A program made the translations under genes and the position numbers. The notes beneath the pieces are model-generated. The model saw only the letters and a program-made list of their open reading frames with translations. It did no database searches and was not told the DNA's origin. Of a stretch of 12,524 nucleotides of DNA, positions 8,401-12,524 are shown piece after piece. The stretch is from the NCBI GenBank assembly GCA_947372365.1, contig CANBTK010000015.1, positions 1 to 12,524 of the forward strand. The letters run 5' to 3'. The stretch is from Flavipsychrobacter stenotrophus (GTDB lineage Bacteria > Bacteroidota > Bacteroidia > Chitinophagales > Chitinophagaceae). How positions within the stretch are numbered: position 1 is the stretch's first letter; every line of letters starts with the position of its first letter.

Positions 8401-11400
8401 ACTTCGGGCAACTTAACCGTGAGTGCGCCATCTAACTACCTTATATGCAGCACGCCCTCGGGCACTTATGTCAGTTCGTATACGATAGCTTATACTGCCG
8501 GCACTTATACGCTTGGCACGCTGTCGGCTACCAGTGTGTACGCCAAGTTTGTTGCACCATCATCTGTCGGTGTTTATACTGGCAACATCACTGTTACTGG
8601 TGGCGGCCTGAGTACAGTTAATATTCCAGTAACTGGTGCCAGCGCCAACCCATGTACGGGTACACCATCGCCTGGCACTGTGATATCAACGCCTTCAAGT
8701 GGTGTTTCCGGCACCTCATTTGGGATGTCTTTATCAGGCGCGTCAGTAGGCCTGAGTATTGTGTACCAGTGGCAGTCATCGGTTACGGGTACCGCTGGTA
8801 CCATCAGTAATATTACAGGTGCTACCAACCCGACTTATACAGCGGCTGGCATTACTACAAGCACTTACTTCCAGTGCATCGTTACCTGCGGCAATTCGGG
8901 CATTTCGTCTACGTCAGCACCCATATTTATACCAGTATGGTGCCAGCCAACATTTGCTACTTCATCGGCATGTGGTATGGGCATTATAGTGGCCAATGCT
9001 GCCAGCCATTTCAAATTAAATGGCAGTACTGGTTTCATTAATGATTCCGGGGCATGTGGCAGCAACTATACCAATAACTACGCAACAATGAGCTGTACGC
9101 TCAACTCTGGCACCAGCTATACTTATACCACGGGTGGCGGCGGCTCCATAGGTTATGGGGTGAGTGAACAAATATGGATTGACTTCAACAATGACGGTAC
9201 ATTCCAGTCAACAGAAAGCGTAGGTGGCATCACGAATTTCTCTGCTACTACAGCCAGCCCTACGGGCACCATTACGATACCAGCAGGCAGCGCGTCCATA
9301 GCCCCCGGCACTTACCGTATGCGTGTGGAAGTAATAAACCCCGGCACCGGCTACCCGGCCATGAACCCTTGCCCGGATGGTACATCGGCCTATAACTATG
9401 GCGAAGTAAGGGATTATAAAGTTACGCTTAACGTGCCGCCTATCGGCTCCGTAAGCCCGGCCTCACTGCCATTCCCTATTACTACAACAGGCACAAGCTC
9501 TGGTACTTTGTTATCATCTTTATCAGCTTTATACCTTAGCCCTGCATCAGGCAGCCTTACGGTTACGGCGCCATCAACTTTCGATGTTTTTGATGGTACC
9601 TCATGGGTAAGTTCTTATTCAATCGCATACTCAGGCCCGGTTACGTCTGCTATACTTGTCAGGTTTAGCCCCGTGGCTGCTGCTGCATCATCAGGCAATG
9701 TTACCGTTACTGGTGGCGGGTTAAGTACGCTTAATATTGCTGTTACCGGTACAGGCGCAGCTATATGCAGCGGCACCCCATCGGCAGGCGTAGCCAGTGT
9801 GAGCCCGGGCTCCGGCGGTGTTGCCACAGCCTTTACATTAACCTGTTCAGGTTATTCGGTTGCGGGAGGGCTTTCTTTCCAATGGCAATCTACTATAGAT
9901 ACTACTACTACATGGTCTGATATCTCAGGCGCTACGGCTCCAACTTACAATTTTTCGGGACTTAGCACCAGTACTTATTACCGCTGCAATGTTACCTGCT
10001 CGGCGTCTTCAGTTACATCAGCAACTGCAGCACGGCAGGCTGTATTCATGGCGCCATCCAGTTGCACGCCGGCATTTAGCAATGCTTCGGGCGCATGCAG
10101 TACCTATGGTATAGTAATAGCCACAACTACCAACCACCTGATGCTGAATGGAGCTATAGGTGCTATTAATGATGGCACAGCCTGTACAGGTTCCGGCTAT
10201 ATGGATAACTCAGGTTCTATGTTCTGTACACTTAGTGTGGGTACATCTTACGTTATGACCTGCGGTTCGGGTGGTTTTAACTCGCTGGGTTATCAGGCAT
10301 GGATTGATTTTAATAATGACGGTGTTTTCCAAAGCACAGAAAGCGTTGGCGGCCGCAGCTCGGTTACTGCAACAGCCCCAAGTTTTACTATCACAATACC
10401 TAACGCCAGCAGTGCGGTTGTAGTGGGTGGTACCTACAGGCTAAGGGTTGTGGGCGATTTCTCGTACAGCTATCCATCGCTGTTCCCATGCCCTACAACA
10501 TCTACATCAACTTACGGTGAGGTGAGGGATTACAGGGTAACTCTTAATTCGGCGCCAGCGGCTACTACCAGCCCATCCTCAATGTCGTTCCCTCCTACAA
10601 CAGTAGGAGCTACTTCTTCGCCTATTAACAGTACGCTCAATGCCGCATACCTTGTCCCTTCTTCGGGTACATTGACGGTAACAGCACCTTCAGGCTTCAA
10701 TGTGTACAACGGTGCCAGCTGGGTAACCAGCTATACTATTGGTTATACTGGAGCTACCCTTACTGCAGCAACCATACAGGTGCAATTTGCGCCTTCTGCG
10801 GCAACGGCTTATTCTGCCAATGTAACTATAACTGGTGGTGGGTTGCCTGCTACCAACATTGCAGTTAATGGCACGGGTGCGGCCGTTTGCTCCGGTACGC
10901 CGGTGGCAGGCGTAGCAAGTGCCAGCCCGGCAATGGCAGGGGTTACAACACCTGTTACGCTTACCTGCACAGGCTATTCAGTATCCGGCGGCATTCAGTT
11001 TCAATGGCAGTCTACTTCCGATACTACCACTTCATGGGCTAACATTTCTGGCGCAACACTTGCGTCTTGTACTTTATCAGGCATCAGCTCAAGCACCTAT
11101 TACAGGTGCAACGTGACTTGTGGTGCTTCTGCGGTTACTGTGCCTACATATGCGGCATACGTCCTTTATTTTGCGGTTTCCAGTTGCAACCCATCTTTTG
11201 TTAACTATGGCTGCCCTTACGGCATGGTTGTTGCAACGCCTGCAAACCACTTCAGGCTCACTGGTGCATCCGGTTCAATTGATGATGGCAATGGTTGCAC
11301 TACTTCGTTGCACTACAGGGATTATTCATCAAGCATGGGCTGCACGCTGAATGCCGGAAGCTCATACACAGCTACCTGCGGCAATGGCGGCAGCAACGCA

Positions 11401-12524
11401 GTTAGCTATCAGATATGGATTGACTTTAATAATGACGGTACTTTTCAGGCTTCTGAAAGTGTGGGCGGCAATGCCGGCTCTACTACGGCATCATCTGTTA
11501 TGGCTTGCCCTATTACGCTGCCTACAGCTTCAGCGGGAGTTACGCCAGGTATATACAGGATGAGGGTTGTATGCTTCTATTACTACAGCGGCACTTATCC
11601 TTCTATACCTCCTTGCCCCACCGGTGTTTCCCCAAGCAACTATGGCGAGGTGCGCGACTATGCGGTTACAGTTAATGTGCCGCCGTATGCTGTGGTTTCG
11701 CCTACCAGCCTGTCATTCCCAACAACAACAGTCGGTGGCAGTTCCAGCCCGCTTACAGCAACCCTGAGCGCGGCATACCTCACGCCGTCATCAGGCACAC
11801 TTACCGTAACTGCGCCAACTGGCTATACTGTTTTTAATGGCTCGGGTTACTCTGGTAGCTATACGATAGCATACACAGGGGCTACCTTAGCAACAACAAC
11901 TATATCGGTAGTATTTAACCCTACAGCTGCTACTACCTACACGGGTAATATTACTGTAACTGGCGGCGGCCTTGGCGCTACTACTATCTCGCTAAACGGT
12001 ACAGGTTCTACGGGGTGCACCGGCACACCAACCGCAGGCACTGCTATATGCAGCCCTGCAGTAGGCTCTGCGGCTACTGTGTTTACCATAGCCCTTACCG
12101 GCACTACGGTAGCTGGCGGCCTGGCCTACCAGTGGCAAACATGCGCTACGCCAATGGGTACTTATACGGCAATTACAGGTGCTACCAATACTACCTATTC
12201 GTTCTCGGGCTTATCTGCTACGGCATACTACAACTGTGTTGTTACCTGCTCGGGTTCTGGTTTATCAAATACAGCCGCTTACGACACTGCTACCTACGTG
12301 TTCCCTGCTGCTTCCTGCACACCTGCACCGGCAACGCCATCATGCACTTACGGCATGGCAATGACTGCGTTTACACTTAATGGCGCGTTGAGTACGTCCA
12401 TTACCGATGCTCTTGGCTGTTCGGGTACAGGTTATCAGGACCGTACCGCGCTTTCCTGTACTTTGTACAAGGCTTACTCCTACAATACTACGGTAGGGTA
12501 TAGCTCGGGCAATCCGGGTATCGT
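2359..12524 (+). CDS. Giant secreted repeat protein: Ig-like / GEVED / Hydin-like triplets (3' end missing)
   Basis: Reading every codon from the ATG at 2359 to the right edge gives 3388 codons with no stop, so the gene continues beyond the window. An in-frame TGA at 2293 and no other ATG after it fix the start. The product opens with a signal peptide (residues 1-19), then a DNRLRE-like beta domain (to about residue 220). Next come eight complete repeat units and part of a ninth, with unit starts at residues 224, 605, 974, 1346, 1721, 2099, 2470, 2844 and 3220. Each unit of 369-381 residues holds an Ig-like domain, a GEVED domain and a Hydin/ASPM-SPD-2-like domain. The protein is rich in Thr, Ser, Ala and Gly and poor in Lys. 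No catalytic domain is visible. Such proteins in Bacteroidota are usually cell-surface or secreted and end in a type IX sorting domain, which cannot be checked here. A role as adhesin or surface fibre is inferred from architecture; the exact ligand is unknown. Confidence 0.95.
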   Translation, partial: MKKVYLSLLFCLLAATAFCTTVTIWSTGAANSFATGNIAGLGSGSGTLTRADNFIIVQDFRPASSTLAVNKGYAVFDLSTIPAGSTITSVTLGWYDSTVTGAHAATTTYYIYGFPGDLSKCTSVQQLNNTIENNNGVNAAYTLFSTTAATGFGTAAGNNTQTLSNGFFATNSGSKISVCWAMNANTASNSFKYFITGEVGSTATTTTTYHAPYITVNYTAPSTCSGAPTAGTASVTPAYGNAASTHLLRLTGASSAAGLSYQWQSSPTGTSSWTNISGATTPTWTFTGLSATTYYQCLVTCGSTSTSSVCSAGLLTASSCSPPYSIPYYAPSWQGTTYHWGSMVFTPIIINGGNSTTLIDSSLASATSYADHTADIYSQGLTLFKASPFNISMRAGNNTPMNVQVWIDYDNNGVFVASEVLGGGAITTAATVTSMTMATVSSTVATGAYRMRIRSVYSSPSYPSIDPCTNQSWGDCRDYLVNITDPPPGATATPSPLAFTSSFGPITVGSTSGSLSTAVNATFLLPTSGTITVTAPANFAVCNTAGGTYVSSYTVSYSSATSASTVYVKFSPTAAIAYSGNVTITGGGIASAVNIPVTGNGAAVCSGTPTAGTAVASPTSGNSTYTFTLTCSGYTASGGMQFQWQSSPDSSSWSDITAGSTAIYTFTGISTSTYYRCRVTCSASGSSANTFATYIQYFAPSSCTPTWANATTNYTVGTATNPFKINGASGSINDNAAPSAGYADKSALMGCTLNTSATYTVTAGNSYGGPMSYQVWIDFNNDGVFQTSETVGGISTNLTVVPFAITMPPASAAIPAGYYRMRVVAEYYYHAYPTILPCPNGSSTNNYNGEVRDYKIYINQAPAVTVTPTAIGFPPTVPGASSSAVNATFSASYLNPATGNITVTAPANFQVFNGGSWATTYAIGYSGGTLGATTVPLRFSPSSTGTFTGVNVAFTGGGITTTNIAVSGVGAAICSGTPVAGTATASPSGGSAATIITLTCTGYSASGGIQFQWQSSADSVSWTNVSGATLAAYTYTGLSTSTYYRCNVTCSASSTTTPTSAIRVWYLTPSSCTPNWQYAPYYYVVGTATNNFKVTGASGTIVDNTAPSNGYADYTATQGCTLNAGATYTVTTGNPGTSGFGYQAWLDFNNDGVFQSSESIGGIASTSSSTQTFSIVIPAGSTAIRPGVYRMRVESESNNHYYPGMLPCPNGSTTSNQQGEVRDYRITLNVNPTPTVSPASVTFPPTTVGTSSPTVNAVFSALYLAPATGNITVTAPTNFQVFNPTTSGWVTSYTIAYTANTVAATTLQLQFNPTAATTYTGTNVTITGGGLTTVNIAVTGVGAAVCSGTPTAGTAAASPLSGNTATAFTLTCTGYSASGGIQFQWDASSDSSTWSAITGATLASYTFTGISSNKYYRCNVTCSASTLSAIANTTVVRYFAPSGCTPAWFSPGSNNTYSVGTAANPFKLTGASGAISDANTANAIGLGYSDYTSTMGCTLNAGSSYVCTAGANTTGISYQAWIDFNADGTFQSTETVGGITPSTALAQTFTITIPAGSSSITAGIFRMRVMSQYSGFGAPAYPSQNPCPTGANPYYYGDVRDYKITLYVPPFATVSPTSLTFSPTTISTSSTPQTASLTGSYLSPATGNLTVTAPAGYAVSSSGSSYASSYVLSYTGGASASTVYVQFNPTAATTYTGNVAITGGGITTVNIAVTGTGATACSSTPTAGSTVCSPTTGSSGTTFTLSLSGASALGGLTYQWQSASSSGGTYTNITGATNATYAFSGLIATTYYKCVVTCTAGGSPATSSFASATFVLPTATCTPVSGNPGISCTSVNMRFSSVSVSGESGSSIADASACNSTGYLNQTALSCTFNKSYSYSMTVTQGTSNSCYTQFWIDFNSDGAFQPSETVGGSSTAFTGTRVITITIPASVPSGIFRMRGVMSWVSNPAVYPSIDPCLPASYTYGEGRDYTVNIVNPGPTATTTPSSFDFGTILASTTSSALSTSLSGLFLSPTSGNLTVSAPSNYLICSTPSGTYVSSYTIAYTAGTYTLGTLSATSVYAKFVAPSSVGVYTGNITVTGGGLSTVNIPVTGASANPCTGTPSPGTVISTPSSGVSGTSFGMSLSGASVGLSIVYQWQSSVTGTAGTISNITGATNPTYTAAGITTSTYFQCIVTCGNSGISSTSAPIFIPVWCQPTFATSSACGMGIIVANAASHFKLNGSTGFINDSGACGSNYTNNYATMSCTLNSGTSYTYTTGGGGSIGYGVSEQIWIDFNNDGTFQSTESVGGITNFSATTASPTGTITIPAGSASIAPGTYRMRVEVINPGTGYPAMNPCPDGTSAYNYGEVRDYKVTLNVPPIGSVSPASLPFPITTTGTSSGTLLSSLSALYLSPASGSLTVTAPSTFDVFDGTSWVSSYSIAYSGPVTSAILVRFSPVAAAASSGNVTVTGGGLSTLNIAVTGTGAAICSGTPSAGVASVSPGSGGVATAFTLTCSGYSVAGGLSFQWQSTIDTTTTWSDISGATAPTYNFSGLSTSTYYRCNVTCSASSVTSATAARQAVFMAPSSCTPAFSNASGACSTYGIVIATTTNHLMLNGAIGAINDGTACTGSGYMDNSGSMFCTLSVGTSYVMTCGSGGFNSLGYQAWIDFNNDGVFQSTESVGGRSSVTATAPSFTITIPNASSAVVVGGTYRLRVVGDFSYSYPSLFPCPTTSTSTYGEVRDYRVTLNSAPAATTSPSSMSFPPTTVGATSSPINSTLNAAYLVPSSGTLTVTAPSGFNVYNGASWVTSYTIGYTGATLTAATIQVQFAPSAATAYSANVTITGGGLPATNIAVNGTGAAVCSGTPVAGVASASPAMAGVTTPVTLTCTGYSVSGGIQFQWQSTSDTTTSWANISGATLASCTLSGISSSTYYRCNVTCGASAVTVPTYAAYVLYFAVSSCNPSFVNYGCPYGMVVATPANHFRLTGASGSIDDGNGCTTSLHYRDYSSSMGCTLNAGSSYTATCGNGGSNAVSYQIWIDFNNDGTFQASESVGGNAGSTTASSVMACPITLPTASAGVTPGIYRMRVVCFYYYSGTYPSIPPCPTGVSPSNYGEVRDYAVTVNVPPYAVVSPTSLSFPTTTVGGSSSPLTATLSAAYLTPSSGTLTVTAPTGYTVFNGSGYSGSYTIAYTGATLATTTISVVFNPTAATTYTGNITVTGGGLGATTISLNGTGSTGCTGTPTAGTAICSPAVGSAATVFTIALTGTTVAGGLAYQWQTCATPMGTYTAITGATNTTYSFSGLSATAYYNCVVTCSGSGLSNTAAYDTATYVFPAASCTPAPATPSCTYGMAMTAFTLNGALSTSITDALGCSGTGYQDRTALSCTLYKAYSYNTTVGYSSGNPGI
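2431..3015 (+). other. N-terminal DNRLRE-like beta domain
   Basis: Residues about 25-219 differ from the rest of the protein. The segments RADNFIIVQDFRP, NKGYAVFDLSTIPAGSTITSVTLGW and, at the end, HAPYITVNY resemble the DNRLRE (CBM96-like) fold, in which an FDLSxIPxG strand-turn and an S-x-T-L strand are typical. It occurs once, at the far N-terminus, ahead of the repeats, so it would sit at the free tip if the C-terminus anchors the protein. A sugar- or polymer-binding role is possible but not shown. Confidence 0.5.
3028..4170 (+). repeat. Unit 1: class-B Ig / GEVED / Hydin-like (381 residues)
   Basis: The Ig-like part is 3028-3315, with YQWQSS and YYQCLVTC but no cysteine in the B strand. 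The GEVED part is 3316-3810, with the loop DYDNNGVFVASE at 3580-3615 and the end motif GDCRDY instead of GEVRDY. The Hydin-like part is 3811-4170. This is the most divergent GEVED copy: it lacks the [MS]-[GS]-C-T-L segment and has its own Cys in the end motif. Confidence 0.85.
4171..5277 (+). repeat. Unit 2: class-A Ig / GEVED / Hydin-like (369 residues)
   Basis: The Ig-like part is 4171-4464, with CSGTPTAG, LTCSGY, FQWQSS and YYRCRVTC. The GEVED part is 4465-4935, with MGCTL, the loop DFNNDGVFQTSE at 4690-4725, LPCP and GEVRDYKI. The Hydin-like part is 4936-5277 (TVTAPANFQVF, RFSPSS, FTGGGI). This is the shortest unit. Confidence 0.9.
5278..6393 (+). repeat. Unit 3: class-A Ig / GEVED / Hydin-like (372 residues)
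   Basis: The Ig-like part is 5278-5571 (CSGTPVAG, LTCTGYSASGG, YYRCNVTC). The GEVED part is 5572-6048, with QGCTLNAG, the loop DFNNDGVFQSSE at 5797-5832, LPCP and GEVRDYRI. The Hydin-like part is 6049-6393. It is closest by eye to units 2 and 4. Confidence 0.9.
6394..7518 (+). repeat. Unit 4: class-A Ig / GEVED / Hydin-like (375 residues)
   Basis: The Ig-like part is 6394-6687 (CSGTPTAG, LTCTGYSASGG, YYRCNVTC). The GEVED part is 6688-7182, with MGCTLNAG, the loop DFNADGTFQSTE at 6925-6960, NPCP and GDVRDYKI. The Hydin-like part is 7183-7518. The FQWQSS core is changed to FQWDASS here. Confidence 0.9.
7519..8652 (+). repeat. Unit 5: class-B Ig / GEVED / Hydin-like (378 residues)
   Basis: The Ig-like part is 7519-7818: no B-strand Cys, an extra Cys in STVCSP, and YYKCVVTC. 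The GEVED part is 7819-8289, with the variant TALSCTFNKSYSY, the loop DFNSDGAFQPSE at 8050-8085 and the end motif GEGRDY. The Hydin-like part is 8290-8652 and carries extra residues before the conserved FVAPSS strand. It resembles unit 9 far more than its neighbours. Confidence 0.88.
8653..9765 (+). repeat. Unit 6: class-B Ig / GEVED / Hydin-like (371 residues)
   Basis: The Ig-like part is 8653-8940, without the B-strand Cys and with YFQCIVTC. The GEVED part is 8941-9435 and begins with the extra-cysteine ACGMGI type of N-terminus; it has MSCTLNSG, the loop DFNNDGTFQSTE at 9181-9216, NPCP and GEVRDYKV. The Hydin-like part is 9436-9765. The Ig is class B, but the GEVED goes with units 7 and 8, so the unit is a mosaic. 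Confidence 0.87.
9766..10887 (+). repeat. Unit 7: class-A Ig / GEVED / Hydin-like (374 residues)
   Basis: The Ig-like part is 9766-10062 (CSGTPSAG, LTCSGYSVAGG, YYRCNVTC). The GEVED part is 10063-10548, with an extra ACSTYGI cysteine, MFCTL, the loop DFNNDGVFQSTE at 10306-10341, FPCP and GEVRDYRV. The Hydin-like part is 10549-10887. Confidence 0.9.
10888..12015 (+). repeat. Unit 8: class-A Ig / GEVED / Hydin-like (376 residues)
   Basis: The Ig-like part is 10888-11184 (CSGTPVAG, LTCTGYSVSGG, YYRCNVTC). The GEVED part is 11185-11679, with the YGCPYGM N-terminus, MGCTLNAG, the loop DFNNDGTFQASE at 11422-11457, PPCP and GEVRDYAV. The Hydin-like part is 11680-12015. Confidence 0.9.
12016..12524 (+). 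repeat. Unit 9: class-B Ig and start of GEVED (cut by the window)
   Basis: The Ig-like part is 12016-12315: no B-strand Cys, an extra Cys in TAICSP, YQWQTC and YYNCVVTC. The GEVED part starts at 12316 and shows TALSCTLYKAYSY, as in unit 5, before the window ends ahead of the expected D-x-N-x-D-G loop. The frame is open at the edge, so the repeats continue. Confidence 0.88.

Noticed and set aside
5118..9827. Recurrent minus-strand open frames with similar products rich in P, V and A (around 5118-5360, 6246-6476, 8574-8828, 9615-9827)
   Set aside because: They resemble one another only because they are antisense shadows of the same segment, the Hydin-like to Ig junction, of the repeated sense gene. 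They have no independent starts or spacing.
11120..11767. Chain of plus-strand open frames of about 65-75 codons in another frame
   Set aside because: They overlap units 8 and 9 of the giant gene, whose frame is intact and shows conserved domains throughout. Long alternative frames are expected in Thr/Ala/Ser-rich repeat DNA.
3028..12524. Tandem repeats as a CRISPR array or a recent DNA-level duplication
   Set aside because: The periods of about 1.1 kb are coding, and synonymous positions differ widely between units (compare the GEVED loops at 4690, 5797 and 10306). The similarity is at protein level and the duplications are old.

Overview
The window looks like a chromosomal segment from a Bacteroidota bacterium, most likely of the Chitinophagaceae or a nearby family. 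This is inferred from GEVED-type surface modules with [GD]-[DE]-x-R-D-Y motifs, an AraC-type regulator of the short class with a heavy-metal-associated N-terminus that is typical of this phylum, a PAS-rich sensor protein, and TAnnTTTG-like promoter boxes. No RNA genes, CRISPR arrays, insertion sequences or integrase genes are visible.

Left part (1-1650, minus strand): a two-gene unit. The upstream gene (1084-1650) encodes a 188-residue AraC-family regulator. It is followed after 19 bases by a PAS-domain sensor protein (from 1064, running off the left edge) that shows three PAS domains before it is cut. The two are probably co-transcribed.

Middle (1651-2358): about 0.7 kb of AT-rich divergent intergenic DNA with no convincing gene. 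It holds a cluster of TTGAATAG/CTATTCAA octamers, a GGTATAAA pair spaced 21 bp, a candidate Bacteroidota promoter for the rightward gene and a weaker one for the leftward genes.

Right part (2359-12524, plus strand): one uninterrupted reading frame fills the rest of the window and is still open at its end, with 3388 codons visible and no stop when read codon by codon. It encodes a giant secreted protein: signal peptide, an N-terminal DNRLRE-like beta domain, then a roughly 375-residue unit repeated eight times in full, with a ninth begun. Each unit is a triplet of an Ig-like domain, a GEVED domain with an EF-hand-like D-x-[ND]-x-[DN]-G-x5-E loop, and a Hydin/ASPM-SPD-2-like beta domain. The repeats fall into two Ig classes whose order suggests a higher-order block of four units. 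The likely role is a very long, calcium-stiffened surface fibre or adhesin, probably exported by the type IX system. The C-terminus that would prove this lies outside the window. The neighbouring regulator and sensor may control it, but that is inferred only from position.
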